A DNA stretch of 64,000 bases from Lactifluus volemus (GCA_022376515.1 WTXI01000139.1:1-64000); one strand, 5' to 3'. Positions 1-12,350 are shown, counted from the first letter of the stretch. Made by a program: numbers and translations. Notes: generated from the sequence alone by a model not told the origin.

Positions 1-1
1 C

Positions 2-1125
2 TCCACCTGGTATGAGCGGCACCCCTATGGCCTACCGCGTCCACATCCTACTCTTGCGCACTTTATGCCGCATCCAGCTTTCCATCGCCGCCACATCCTC
101 TCTGTCAAAAAGCTCACACAGCGTGATATCTACGACCTGTTCTCGCTTGCACATGAATGCGTCTGCAAGTGGAACGTTCCGGAACTGTTGACATCCTCCG
201 GGGAAGGTTCTCTGTATGCTATTCTACGAGCCGTCGACACGCACAAGCGCTTCTTTCGAGGCGGCAATGAAGCGCTGCGGTGGAGACGTCGGTCGGTTTC
301 TGCGGACCGGAGTAGTGTAAGGAAAGGTGAGACACTGCAAGACACGATTCGGACGCTCGCTTGTTATGGAGACGCGGTCGTGCTGCGCCATCCTGACGTG
401 GGCAGCGCACAGCTCGCTGCCAAGTACTCTCCCGTTCCGATATTGAACGCGGGAGACGGCACAGGCGAGCATCCGACCCAGGCCCTTTTGGACTTGTATA
501 CGATACGCTCCGAGCTTGGCACTGTCAACGGTCGAACGATCACGATGATTGGCGACTTGAAGAACGGACGCACGGTACATTCGCTCGTCACGCTCCTCTG
601 TCTGTACTCTGTCCGTCTCAACTTTGTCTCTTCTGCTTCACTCGCCATGCCGGCGAGCGTCGTCTCTGCAGCACGCAAATCTGGCGTGTCTGTACGCCAA
701 TGCGAGAGCCTGGAGGAAGTTCTTGGAGAGACGGACGTGTTGTACGTCACGCGTGTACAAAAGGAGAGATTTGCGGACGAAAGGGAATGGGAACAAGTCA
801 AGGATGTTTACCGGGTCGATCACGCCGTCCTCTCGCGGGCGAAGGAGGACGTGATCGTCATGCATCCCTTTCCTCGAGTCAACGGTAAATCTCCAAATCG
901 ACCTTCTCTTCGTGCAGCAGACCTGATCATTTGCGCTGCTCTGCAGAAATCGACCCCGAGGTTGACTTTGATTCGCGACGCGCGGTGTACTTCCGCCAGA
1001 TGCGGTATGGACTATACGTGAGTTGTGTTTTTTTTTTTTGAAACCTTTGTCATGTTTTTGTCTTTTTGACCACACCACCGCATTGTTAGATTCGCATGGC
1101 GCTACTCGTCAGCGTGCTAGGCTAA
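2..1125 (+). CDS. URA2: Aspartate carbamoyltransferase domain, 3' end of the CAD-type pyrimidine protein (5' partial, frameshifted)
   Basis: This is the C-terminal ATCase part of the multifunctional protein that makes carbamoyl aspartate, the second step of UMP synthesis in the cytosol. Exons are <2..884, 947..1017 and 1090..1125. Splicing restores [24 protein letters not shown] and a typical short hydrophobic tail ending in LG-stop. The frame is open from base 2, so the rest of the gene lies to the left. Between about 157 and 292 the conserved carbamoyl-phosphate loop (YEPSTRTS) is present but in another frame: three single-base losses, near 157 (A run), 200-203 (G run) and 291, restore the frame as a set. 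Read as given, residues of the phosphate-binding site are lost. The even divergence elsewhere suggests either sequencing error or a recent lesion in an essential gene. Identity is near certain; functionality is not. Confidence 0.93.
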
Positions 1126-1909
1126 ATGGGGACGAAGAGTCTATTGTTTAAGGTTTGTTCCCTTTATAGGTGAATCTATATAGATGGAGAGATAAGCGAT
1201 CCAGGGTACATACCGTGTTTCTTTCAAAGCTTGAGCAAAAGCGCTGCAAAGGAAAAAAAGTTCCCCCTTGTAATCCCATATAATTTCTGTGCCGGCGTGA
1301 TCAAGTTTGTAGAATTATATCACACGTATTTTGGCCGCAGTTGTTGTATCTGGGCACATTTTACGGAGTATGCTTGTGACATGCGGTGCCCGTGTGTATT
1401 GTGGTCAGGTCGGGTGGTCGGACCGATAGTCGTGCCTGAGGTTGTGTTGTGGCCCTGCTTGCCTATTTCGTCTTCCACAACACCAATCACTCTTTGCCCG
1501 AACCCTCCTGCACATTACATCTGGTTCTGAGAATCTGAGCCCCATGCCACACACTCTGCCTGAAAGACTACCGCTTATGCTTCTGTCATGTCTTTATAGC
1601 AATCGTCTCATTAGGCATAGCCCCCTTTTCCGACCACAGTTTCAGCTCATTCTAAAAAACACCTCGGCTGCGGAAACGTTTTGGTTGATCCACAACGAAA
1701 AAGCTAGCAAAGAGATTCTTTGACTTGTGTGTGTGGAACTCTATGCCACCAACAAGCAAAAACGTCTCCACAGAGCGAGACGGGTGAGCTCTTGACCATT
1801 TAAAAAGGGGGGTCCCCATGTCCTGGAATTCGACATCTTCCAACTCAATCATCGCAGCAGCAGCAAGTGTTCATCATCCAGTATTTTCATTCACCGTCTT
1901 TTTTAAAAC
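1126..1909. other. Intergenic, no gene seen
   Basis: Contains the URA2 3' flank and the upstream region of the small gene at 1910. Short open frames here have no recognisable family features and no consistent codon pattern. Confidence 0.5.
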
Positions 1910-2373
1910 ATGTCTCGTCATTGCCACATCGGTGTCGCGTTCTACTCTCTCCCCAACTTCCCATTCAATGGACGCTCCTCCTTTCCGAAAGCCAGGATTT
2001 CAGCGGACACGTCTTGTGCGGCGTCGTCAGCGAGACCGTGAACGGCTTTGGCCTATCCTGGACCTCCTCCACTTCTCTCACCACGCTCAATCCGATGGCC
2101 TTCTTTTTGGGCATCGTTTACGTTGCCAGGTCCACCCAGCCGATCACTAGCACGAAGGCTATGGCCACTCTGGATAACAGCGTCAATTACCAGATTGGAA
2201 GCGAGAATTACGTCGTGCTCGTACTCTTGCAGCTTTGCAAGAGAGGTGCTATCAACCTCAACCTCCCCGATCAGAGGCCGCAGGGTGTCTCACACTCTAT
2301 TCGAACGGCCCTCGCCGGCTTCCAGCGTTCGGCCCCCGTCCCAGGAAAGGGTTATCCTGTCATCACCCTCTAG
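1910..2373 (+). CDS. Small orphan protein, paralogue of the gene at 5165-5782 (one frameshift)
   Basis: Start chosen at the ATG at 1910, which gives an N-terminus (MSRHCHIGVAFYSL) alignable by eye with MAPVHAFCSVGVAFHTT of the minus-strand gene at 5782. The remainder, starting IQWTLLLSES and ending GKGYPVITL, lies in a frame offset by one base, so a single base is missing between about 1955 and 1963. Joined, the protein would be about 154 residues. Features shared with the paralogue are an early GVAF segment, QWT followed by hydrophobic residues, an [FT]GIV.VA segment, a long acidic-hydrophobic helix near YV.L.L..LC, and a conserved GK-YPV motif near the end. I do not recognise the family. 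There is no signal peptide and no membrane segment. It could be a pseudogene or carry an assembly indel. Confidence 0.55.
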
Positions 2374-3255
2374 ATTGACAAATTCGTTGGTCGTCGAAGC
2401 TTTGGTCGATGCCCTGTTTCTTGCATCACTGTCTCTCAACCATGACTCCCGTTTGATACCCTTTACTTCGCCTATAATAGATCATTGTTCGCTTGTCTCT
2501 CCATTTTAGACTACAACTACTACCTCTACCACTACATTTAATACTACAGGGTTGTGTGATAGATATCTGTATTTTCGTGACACTTAATTCTTTAGAATGC
2601 TGTGGCTTTGCATGGGTACATGATTCGAATGTGATAGATGGTGTGATTTCACTTGACGACTGTTTACCGTTTTAACAACACTGTTTGAGTGGGTGATCGA
2701 ACAGTCCGAGACGTGTAATTACACAACCCTGATTGAAGAGAAGATTTTGGTCGTTGTGTGGCAATTAGGTTACGCGGTTGATCTCTGCATAGATCTGGAG
2801 TTCGAGATGCAAGTCTAAGCCACTGTGAACGATCACAAAGAGAACCGGAGCTCGGACCGGCCATTCCTTGGCCCTGGGCTTGTCGGCAAAGAGTCGTTTA
2901 TGCCACAGACTCCCTCGCCCGCGAACTCCCCGCTAACCTGCCACACTTGGTACTACTTTTGACTTTACGACGTTCTCTTTTCTGTTGGGGGGGTGGGGAC
3001 ATATCAGCTCCTCATTTGTCGTGTAAAAGGTCAGCGCCGCCGTGACGATTTGCCGCTTTGCCTTTGTCAAAGGAGCACTGCATTTCTTTCACTTTCACTA
3101 TCCGTCTTTCAAATCCCGTCGTGTTCGGTACTCTGACAACTTTCCTGGATCACCGGCGCGCCACCAAGTTCATGCCCTGTACCCTGCGATGCCACCTCGA
3201 CCCACCCTATTTTTCTTTGCGCCTCGGGGCTCGCCGGTCCCTTATTGCACTACAG
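2374..3255. other. Intergenic, no gene seen
   Basis: No convincing coding frame. The stretch ends at the left end of the transposable element that starts at 3258. Confidence 0.45.
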
Positions 3256-4551
3256 TACTGTACCATTTCATTCAATTCGGCAGCCCCGTGACGCGTGACG
3301 TGCGCTGCCGAAATTATGGTTTCGGCAGCCTGCAAGGTCCACCGTGACATGACGTTTTTTTCGGCAGCCCACAAATTTTGTCCAACTACTTAGCATTAGG
3401 AAAATATTAGATTTTCTTAGCAATGCTTGAGCATGCTTAATGATTTAAGGCTTATCTTGGGCTTAGGCTGGGAGATTCACTTAAATGGCAGCTTAGATCT
3501 CTGCTTACCAAAAGTTTTCAAGCACACAAATTTAAGCAATAAAATATATATATTTGAGGCTAAACTACAACATGAATCACTATCTAGGACTATGTACAGG
3601 ATCAATGGTTCCACCGGCCTTGGTGGAACAGCCCTGGCAGGGGTGGGGGCTGCAGGGCCACAGGGAGGAGGCGGTGGTGGCGGTGGTGAAAGCGTGGCAG
3701 AAGGCGAGGGGCGCGCAGGAGCCACGAGAGAACGCGCTGGGCACGGGAGGAGGCGCGGGAAGCGTAGGAGGAGGCGCAAGCGGCACGGGAGGCGTGAGAG
3801 GCGCAAGGCACGTGGGAGGTGCAAGTGGCGGGAGGCACGGAGGCAGCAGCGCAGGAGGCGGAAGTGACGCAGGAGATGGTGGTCCAGGCGGCAGAGGCGG
3901 CGGCGCAGGAGGAGGTGGTCAAGGCGGCGGAGATGGAGAAGGAGGAAGAGGAGGCGACGAAAAAAAAGTCAGCATGCGTTGGGGCAGGGCAGGGAGCGTG
4001 ACAACATACCGGGGAGAGGTGAAGATGTCGGCACAGGCAGCACGACAACATAGACTGTCTCGCAGTGCCAGTGGATCCAGGAGGAAGCAAAAGCGGTGGG
4101 GGAGGCGCAGGCACAGGAGGCACATGACAACGCGAAAGAGGCAGAGAAGGAGGCGGAGGAGGCAGCAGTGGGACGCGTTGGGGCAGGGCAGTCCACGACA
4201 CAGAGACGGGGACAGAGGGAGAGATGGAAAGAGGCGGCGGGACAAAAATCAACATTGTGCAAACAGTAGTAAACAACACACCCACTGTAACGACTTAGCG
4301 AAAATTTCGCGAGTCACGAAACTTGATGAGCACGTTGTCTGACACTTACTATTTCTTCACCAAACACGTAAATACAATGGAATAAGCTACCAGGGAAAAA
4401 ATCCCAATTTTTAGTGCATTTTTAGGGGTTTTTTTTTGAATTTCCAGATGATTTCGGCACTTGGCCCAAAGCGCCGTGACATCCGTGACATTTAGGCATT
4501 TTGGAGGGGTCCGTGACGCGTGACTGCCGAATTGAATGAAATGGTACAGTA
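3256..4551. mobile_element. Non-autonomous TIR DNA element with TA target duplication and purine-rich interior
   Basis: The ends are inverted copies: CTGTACCATTTCATTCAATT starts at 3258 and its reverse complement ends at 4549. Both are followed inward by CGGCAG and a GTGACGCGTGAC motif, and both are flanked by TA (3256-3257 and 4550-4551). The element is about 1.29 kb. Its interior, 3600-4240, is very G/A-rich on this strand, with many imperfect GGAGGCGCAGG-type units. The long glycine/arginine-rich frames across it, and their proline/serine-rich antisense, look like by-products of composition; no transposase is visible. TA duplication with a TIR of this kind fits a Tc1/mariner-like or MITE-type element, but the family is inferred. 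A related purine-rich segment without TIRs lies at 51790-52260. Confidence 0.8.
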
Positions 4552-5164
4552 GTACCCAGCGCGCCGCGCCTCCCATTTGGTCCCCCTCCAAGCCTATTAA
4601 TTAGTGCCTTCCTACTACGCGTCTTGTATCACTCTATCCTCTTAATGATCCAAGCTTGCCTCGCGTCTCTTTTTGTTCCCTTTTTATGGTGATCCTTTCT
4701 GCATCGTCTTCGAGTCTCCGTACGACTCGGACTGCGCGCTGTGCGGCCTCGTGTCGTGTCCTTTTAGTTCACGGTTCCATACTCTATCCTTTTGAGAGAG
4801 CGCATACGCACACGTCACTCTTGTCTTACCCTTTTCCTCGGTTCCGCGCCTGTCCATGAGTTGTCCTCGGACATGCCTCGGTGGCCTTGATAAACAAAAC
4901 ACCCTTTTTCAGCGCGGCGTGCGTCTTCGTAGTTTCGTAAATTCTCATTGATTACTAGTCACTAGCGCCGTCCGTACTCACTCCACATGGATGAACGGGA
5001 TAATGACATACTAGACAGACATGTATCTCGAGCGCCAAATGGTTATTATAATCTACTGTACAATGTAGTAGGCTCAGCCCTGTAAGTCGCTTTACATTAC
5101 TAGTCGTCGAAATAGACAACCGAGACACGGGAGTGCATAAATCTATTTATTTGTTGATTTTATT
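4552..5164. other. Intergenic, no gene seen
   Basis: Mixed-composition spacer between the TIR element and the 3' end of the minus-strand gene. No conserved frame or RNA gene noticed. Confidence 0.45.
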
Positions 5165-5782
5165 TTATTGGGAGGACCTGAGTTGTAAATATGAGTCATA
5201 GCTGAGAGGCGATGATGGAAAGAACGTACTGGCAGGAAATAACCTGGTATCACCATAGACGGCATTACCTGTTGTGAGATCGAGAACAGGGTATTTACCC
5301 GTTCGTGGGATATCCGCCTTGTGGAGATTTTCGAGACGTCCTCGAATCAAGTGGGTGAGCTCTTTATGATCCGTGCCAGGGACACTGATGTATCGATTCT
5401 CGCAGAGATGTGAGAGGATGAGGCCCACGTATTTCTCACTGTCGGTCCCGATATCCTCCCAGGCGACGGATGAGAATGATGGATTGACCTTTGAAACCAG
5501 CTCGCCCATGGGAATTGCATCCTTCAGGGTGTTGAACGGGATCGGGGATTCCGCTACCTTGACGATGCCGGTGAAGAGCATCGATTGATTCAAGCAGGCT
5601 GGACTCCAGTCGAGAAACATAGAAGTTGCGCCGCGACCCCCCGTGTTCTCGATGAGGGTGGAGACCCACACCTTACCCTGGAACCATTCGCTTCTGGAAA
5701 TTACGAAGGTCCACTGGGTGGGATAGCCAGGTGTCGTGTGGAACGCTACCCCGACGCTGCAAAAAGCGTGTACAGGAGCCAT
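5165..5782 (-). CDS. Small orphan protein, 205 residues
   Basis: Single uninterrupted frame from the ATG at 5782, beginning MAPVHAFCSVGVAFHTT. It resembles the damaged gene at 1910-2373 in length, in the GVAF start, in the QWTF segment, in F[TL]GIV.VA, and in the order of acidic and hydrophobic blocks up to GKYPVL. It extends about 25 residues further at the C-terminus, ending in a serine/proline-rich stretch. No signal peptide, transmembrane helix or catalytic motif is evident. The two copies flank the TIR element head-to-tail on opposite strands. The function is unknown; the family appears lineage-restricted, which is inference from my failing to recognise it. Confidence 0.6.
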   Translation of the reverse strand: MAPVHAFCSVGVAFHTTPGYPTQWTFVISRSEWFQGKVWVSTLIENTGGRGATSMFLDWSPACLNQSMLFTGIVKVAESPIPFNTLKDAIPMGELVSKVNPSFSSVAWEDIGTDSEKYVGLILSHLCENRYISVPGTDHKELTHLIRGRLENLHKADIPRTGKYPVLDLTTGNAVYGDTRLFPASTFFPSSPLSYDSYLQLRSSQ

Positions 5783-6388
5783 GGTCGAGGTGATGATGGT
5801 GATATGTGAGATGATGATGTGCGATGAGGATGTGATAGAGTCTGACTGAGTGGGTTGTTGGGTTGTACATAGACGCTGGGAGAACGCTTCTTATCTGCCA
5901 AGGGGCACAATATCTTTCCGTGAAATATGTCTGTGGATCCACAGGGAACCACATTGAGAGGGGCTGTAGAATCACGGCGAGCCTGATTGTGGATATTACC
6001 AGCCACAAAGGATGAGAAGGGTCTCCCCCATTTTCGCTAGCCGAGTGTGGAGAAAAGGCGCGCAGGTGGAATAGCTTTCCGCACGCATTTTCAAGTTTGA
6101 TTTGTCTTGAGATGTCATTGGTAAAGGGGAAAGGCTACAGAGGTAGGACACCAGACACTACTAGTCATACTAGTTCGGCAAAGCAACTTGAAGTGTAGTT
6201 TCCGACCGCGACGACAAAGCGGCAATCGTAGTCGAGCCAGGCCAGTCACAGTGGGAGACGACGACATGTTGATTGTGGATGGACAAGTAAGTGCTTCTCT
6301 CACTTTGGAGCTCCGGCTAAGGTTATGTAAGCCAAGGAATATGCCGCCTTAAACGGGTTCGCCCTCGAGTTGTCATACTACCACTCCG
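5783..6388. promoter_or_regulatory. Divergent intergenic region between the orphan gene and the J-protein gene
   Basis: About 600 bases separate the start codons of two divergently transcribed genes, so both promoters must lie here. I see no clear TATA box, only short pyrimidine runs on each strand. Confidence 0.4.
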
Positions 6389-8146
6389 ATGAGCTCTACG
6401 TACCCAGTCATAAACTCGCGTCCAGTGCATCCTCACATTCAGTCATCATGTCCATCATGTCATTTCCAACTCGAGTTCCCTCTGCCCACCCCCGTGCCTA
6501 ACATTTCAACTATGCTTAACGTGCGGTGTTGTAAATGTAGAAAGACATTCTCGCATATCTTTCATCCGACTCAGGCACCCCCAAACACGATGATCAATTA
6601 CGCAGGACCATCATCTCAAGAACAAGTACCACCTCCACCTCCACCACCACGAAAAGGGAGGAAGATTGGCACCCAAGAGCGCCCATTGGAAACAGGGTAT
6701 TATGATTTGCTCGGTATACCAGTGGATGCGACCGTTGAGGATATTAAGAAGGCCTATCGTGTGTCTTTAGATTATTATTTTTACTTATTCTCAGCTGGAC
6801 TAACATCTATTTGCTTTGAGGCCGCCTCGCAATCAAGTACCACCCTGACAAGAACCGTGATGATCCGAACGCGGAAGAGCGTTTCAAATCTATCGCCATT
6901 GCCTACCAGACTCTCTCAGACCCTCAACTTCGGCGCAAATACAACGAATTCGGCCCCAAGGAGAGCGCACCCGAGGGAGGATTTGTCGACCCCGAGGAGG
7001 TCTTTGGCGCGATCTTCGGTGGCGAACGGTTTTTGCCCCTCATCGGTCATCTATCTCTCGCCAGAGACATGAAAACTGCGCTCCAAGAAGCAGACGAGAC
7101 GGAGGGAGAAGGCTCGACCCCGGTCGCGCGCGATGCCAAGGGCCGGGAAATCATTAGTCCCGAGGAGAAGGCAAAGAGAGATGAAAAGTCGCGCAAGGTG
7201 GCTGCGGAGGTGGGCTCGCACAGTAATCGTGGTGCTGCTGCTGTTGACTGGGCCGCATCGTGCAGAAAGCGGCGGCACGGGAGGAGCGCGTGCAGAAGCT
7301 TTTTGAGACTCTGCGGCATAAGCTCGGCATCTTCACCGAGAACGCTTCGGACGTGAACGACCCTGACGTAGCCGAGTCCTGGCGGACAATATGTTCGCTC
7401 GAGGCAGAGTGCGTCCCAATTTATTTTGTGTCGCATCTCACATCCCCTAATATTTCTTGGGTGCCATGAAGGGAATTAAAGGGCGAATCTTACGGCGTGG
7501 AACTCTTGAATGCCATTGGATTTGTTTATACCGCTAAGGCCAAGCAGTTCCTTGCGTCCAACCAGAGCTTCCTTGGTGTCGGGGGTTGGTTACACAACGT
7601 ACAGGGAAAATATCACGTTTTTTCCGAGACGTACGTTGATATTAATTTTTTCTAATCTCGCTTTTTTTTTGCTAATTACTGCCCGCGTAGAGTATCCACT
7701 CTGCGCTCAGCAATTGAGCTCAAGTCCGTATTCGACCAGATTCAACAAGCCGAACAATCTGGTACCCTCAGCCCTGAAGAGAAGAAACGCCTCGAGGAAC
7801 AGGCGGCAGAAAAGGGTCTCCAAGCTCTTTTCAAAGTACGTCTCTCTCCCTTTGCGCGCTTCTCGACCCCCTTCTTGTTCATCAAACTACGACTTATGTG
7901 CGACGACAGGGAGCGAAGCTGGAAATTGACTCGGTACTCCGAGAGACTTGCGATCGGGTATTAAACGACTCGACGATAACGCGAGAAAAGGCGGTCCTGC
8001 GCGCTGTCGCGTTGCAGATCCTCGGGAATGCATTCATGGCCGTGAGGAACGAGCGAGAGGAAGCGCGCGATGACAGCGAGTATGTGAGGGTCGAGACGAA
8101 GAGTAGTCGGCAGCGTGCACAGTCACGCACCTTTCCGGGCCAATAA
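6389..8146 (+). CDS. J-domain protein with fungal X-domain (CAJ1/DJP1-like)
   Basis: Exons 6389-6758, 6821-7209, 7266-7408, 7472-7630, 7691-7835 and 7910-8146 join in frame to 480 residues. The N-terminus has two CxxC pairs (CPSC, CCKC; residues ~21-55) and a proline run. A full J domain follows (residues ~105-175) with YYDLLGIP, the HPD loop (KYHPDKNRDD) and YQTLSDPQLRRKYNEFG; the first intron splits AYR/RLAIKYHPDK. Then comes the DnaJ-X region with REERVQKL, LNAIGFVYTAKAKQFL, GKYHVFSETVSTLRSAI, LSPEEKKRLEEQAAEKGLQA and VLRETCDRVL. X-domain J-proteins stimulate Hsp70 ATPase; yeast Djp1 helps peroxisomal and mitochondrial protein import. The CxxC N-terminal extension is not part of the yeast proteins as I know them. 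No frameshifts are seen. Very confident. Confidence 0.95.
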
Positions 8147-8518
8147 ATAGTAGTGGGCCCACCATGTCATGACTCGTGCATCGTTCATAGTCCTTTCTTT
8201 TCGGATTTTTTTTCGTTGTTTTCGCGCTGCTAGATGCACTCTGGAGGGTGGATTTTACACACGGCACGGCACGTAGAGGTAAACCCCTTTTCATTTTCAG
8301 TTTGTACAGCACTGTATCTTAAGCATCACTACCACCCCCGTACTTGTATTTAATCGTCCCTTCACGTGCAACAGTCATTTTGCATGCCAGTCTTTTTTCT
8401 GCTTGATAGTTACCAAAAACCACAAACTACAAATGCGAGATGACCAAAAAGAAAAAGTAAAGAAAAAGTGTGGAAACCGGCTTATAGGCGATGAAGAGTG
8501 TGTGAAATGAAACTTTTT
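8147..8518. other. Convergent 3' intergenic region
   Basis: Short spacer between two genes ending towards each other. Holds their 3' untranslated regions; nothing else seen. Confidence 0.45.
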
Positions 8519-11500
8519 TTAGCCCACTCTGCCCCTTTTCCGAGTTCTACTAGTACCACCACCGAATCCCTTGAACACCGCATCGTCCGAATCGTCATCG
8601 TCGTCATCGTCAACAAGTGTGGCCGCGCGTCTCTTGTTGGTAGTTCGCGCTGCTGCTGCTCGTCGCAACTGCGTGCCTGCCGTAGAGCGTAACGTAGACG
8701 TCAACGCGGTGGCATCATCACCACCACCACCACCGCCTTCGTCGACTTCGTCATCGGGGGTAGGTCCAAGGCCAAGTTGCATAGCGACAACGTCGGCCGA
8801 CTCGTCTTCCATCTCACGATCGACGACCACTTCTTCAATCCCGTCCGAGTCATCATCATCAGAGAGAAATAGCGCAGATTTCTTCTTTGGCGGTGCCTTC
8901 TTCGTTTTCGACCTGGTAGTGGCGGCGGGTGCATTCGCTTTAGTTCTCGTGTTTGTCTTTGTCGTCGTCTTGGCTTTGCTAGCCTGTTTGTTGCGCCCCT
9001 TTGAAGGGGAGGTCGCCGTAGTAGTAGACTTTGACGGCTTGCGCACGGGAACCGCGTCCGAGTCCTCGTTCATCCCGACGTCACCTGAATCTACCTCCAC
9101 ACCGTCATCATCATTGTTCCCAACGTCCGCTCTGGGCGCGGGCGTGGAAGCTCCTCGTGCTCGAGCTCGAGACGGCTTGGGCTTGGGTTTGCTGCTGCGC
9201 GAGAGGGGGGGCGGATGTGCGACGGAGACATCGTGGGACTCTGAGTAAGTCTGCGACCCAGACGCAACCGTGCGCCAATATGCTACAAAAGAAAGAAAGA
9301 AAAATTATTATTGCATGGCAAGAGTAATAATAATATGATTCACTGTTTCCGATGCCATAGTCGTTCTCCTCGCTGAGGACGAGTTCGACCGTGGGCCTGC
9401 GCTCGACGGCCGCGGTAATTTTCTGTGCATATATTCGTTCAAATACCAAAGAGAGAACTTGAAAGGATACTAACGCTTTTGAATTTTTTAAAATTCGGTC
9501 TTCCGATCCATTCCGGATGTGCACCATCATTGCTGGTGCGAGCAAACAGAATGGGTTCCGCACTCCGTTCAACGTCCATCTCCACGAGGACCATAAAGTT
9601 CCCCCTAATCCCGACATCACCAAAGTCATCAATCTCGTCCCACGGCGCGGCAGCGGCGACGGTAGTATTGGCGACGGGGAGGTCAGCGTCGTCGTCATGG
9701 CCGTCGATAGTGTTCTTGCTTTTCGGTTTGGGTTTGGTGATCCGCAACAGGTTAAACTCGCGGTCAAAATCGTCCTCCAGTTTCTTGCCGCGCTTGGTCG
9801 AGTTGACCGCCCTGAGAAAGTTCTCGTCCGTGTCTAGCTTGGACGACGACGACGGAGGTTTTTTCCTGCTTTCTGGTTTCGACGGTTGTGTAGACGCTGG
9901 GGTGACGGCGGCGGCGATACTGGTAGCGGAACTTGGGTTTCTGAGCGCAGTTGCGGGCTGCTGGGTGGCGGCATTCACATCCACAGCGCGCCGCTTCGCT
10001 CTGTGCGTCCCATCCGCACTGACCGCGGCCACACCCGCGTCAGCAGCAACATCCGGCATCTCCACGTCATCGCCATCACCGGCGGGCCTACTGCGCTTTG
10101 TTCCCCTCGTGGTGTTACCGTTCCTGCCACTCGGATCCAGGATCTGGCTTTGACTTTCCTCTTCCTCGGGGACCGCACTGAGCATGAGCATGTCGCCGCC
10201 TCGCAAGCCCTGTGTCGCCGTCGTCTCTGACTGCGTCTGACTGGATACGCGTTCGGGGTTGCTCGCATCGAAGAGGGCCTTATACCTATCCAGCTGGGAG
10301 GATTGGGACGGTAAAGGTTGCGCGTTGGAAGATACTAGTGCCATAGAGGCATCGACACCTTGGTTCGCCCTTCGGCGGGGGGGCAGTCTCCGCGCTTGAG
10401 AGGTGGGCTAATTGGTATTCGCACGAGCCCGAGCGATCAAATGAGAACACCGAACAGGGAAGCAAAATTCAATGTTTACGTACGGTGGGTAATTGGGTAG
10501 CCACAGGCGAGGTGGGTGCAAGAGGTGGGCCAAGGGGTGGAGGTGGACCCGCCATTGCTGCGTCATCGTCGGGTCCAGGCGATAGTGCGGCACGGTTCCG
10601 CTCGGTCGCTCGCCTCGGCGGGAGCTAAAAACGTTGGTGAGAAAAACAGTTGATGGGAAACAATGAAAAAAAAGGGGGAGGAGACCATACACGACGTGGC
10701 AATTGCGCCTCAGCAATCTCCGGCTCCGGGGCAGTCGGCCCAGAGAGGGGTAGAGCTGACGGGACCTGCTCAGGTGCTGTCTGACTCCCTGGTTTGCGCG
10801 CGGGAGGACGGAGGGGAGGCGCGATAGAGGGTTCTCCTGGAAATGTGTTAGGTACTACGTCGGGAAGTGGCGTTTCTCGTGAACCTGTTCCAGATCAGGA
10901 GCGAGTATGATGGCGAGGGTTAGACGTACTTTGGGCTTGCGAGTCAGCCGCACGTCTTGAATCCACGTAGAAGGTGTCGACATGCGCGACGGCCTGCAAA
11001 ATGTTCTCTGGCAGGATAAACTCGAGATCGAAGCTGAGAGACGGGAGAGGTAATGTCACTGGTTCAACGGTATTGTAAAAGCGAGACGGACACGCACTTT
11101 TTTGCTGCAGACACTAGTTCTTCCCATCCCTCCGCGCCAACCGCTAATTCCATCACGCCCCCATCTGCTACTATGACTACCTTACCGCTCTTCTCTTCAG
11201 CCAACGATTTCGCCTTGACAAGTACCTTGCGCCATCGAACCACACCAGCGCTCACGGTGAACGCTTCGTACTCTGCGCCCCCTCGTTTGACGAGTTCCCG
11301 GTAGCCGGTAGGGATCTCCCGTTCCTTCTCGCCAACAAACACAAAGCGATACCCCTTGAACATGTTAAGCCTAGTCTCATTCGGCTCCCACGCCTTGAAC
11401 GTCTTGAGGGCGGGAGGGAGACCAGCGGCGTACGCAGGGCGGAACTTGCTCTCAAGGGGTAGAGCAAAAGTGTTCTCCAATGCGCGGGCAGACTCGCGGG

Positions 11501-12350
11501 GGTCCAAAATGGAGAGCGCGAGCAGCTCGGAGAGCCATTCGGGCTTGACGAGCTGTGCGGCGGAGAGGAGGGAAGTCATGTGAGCCGGAGTAAGCGCGCA
11601 GGACGGAACGAGGTGATGTGTAATGTCAGGATGGAGCGTCCGTACGACATGAACGCCTAAACGAGAACAAAGGAGATCGAACTGGTGTGAAAAATGCCGC
11701 AAAACGAAACGACTTTGGGGAAGCGTACCGAGGGAAGCACAACCGTCGAGGGGGATTGGGTCTCTGACTTTTCCAGGCGTTTCAAAGCAGCATAGCCTCT
11801 GCCATTGTATTCTGCGGAGAAGACAATCAAAATGATTATATGATGGGAAAGATAGATGGTTGAGACGGACGTTAACGGCAGGCCACTGACGATATCAACT
11901 TTGTCTCCGGTCTGCAGCTCCTCCGTTGCACCGGGATTTACGATCACTCCATCAAGGATACCTTCGCGCCATATGCGCATTGTCTTGTTTTTAGAGTTCA
12001 GAATCCGCAACGTTGGCACATAGTCCGTGTTTGTCTGTAACCATGGCTGAGACGCACGGGTATAACGATAGGAGGACAACTGATCGCACAACATCATCCG
12101 GAGAAAATCCACCGACTACGAACTGCCCGTGGTCATGGGACACCTTTTTGTGATTGACGACAAGATCACTGGGTGATTTCCGGCCAATGAGGTACGACTT
12201 TGCACTCTTGAGAATTTTTGATTCTACAACACAATGTATCTCCGGGTGAGCTTGACAGCCTTACGTGGACGCAAGAGGGGGAGGGCAGTTACTTTGAAAG
12301 GCCAACTCGTTTTGGACATCACTGTCAAATGGACCGGTAATGATCCACAT
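8519..12350 (-). CDS. NBS1: Nibrin/NBS1 homologue of the MRN DNA double-strand-break complex
   Basis: Eleven exons, complement(join(8519..9282, 9344..9422, 9475..10407, 10484..10624, 10691..10884, 10930..11033, 11098..11656, 11729..11811, 11877..12046, 12093..12223, 12293..12350)), join to 1071 residues with every phase consistent. An FHA domain opens the protein (MWIITGPFD, SYLIGRKSPSDLVV, KKVSHDHGQF, then RIWREG and NPGATEELQTGD). Next are BRCT-like segments (LGVHVVRTLHPDITHHLV, LVKPEWLSELL, then GYRFVFVGE and VVIVADGG). A long disordered proline/acidic region carries the Mre11-binding type motif RPNFKKFKS near residues 765-775, followed by ENDYGIGN. The C-terminus (9282-8519) is lysine- and aspartate-rich with repeated acidic clusters. 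In the nucleus Nbs1 anchors Mre11-Rad50 to breaks and activates Tel1/ATM. It is longer than human nibrin (754 residues), mainly through the disordered parts. The start is the first ATG of the FHA domain. Confidence 0.92.

Noticed and set aside
3554..4342. Glycine/arginine-rich open frame of 262 codons
   Set aside because: All six frames stay open across this tract because of purine bias; no domain, and the tract is inside a TIR element.
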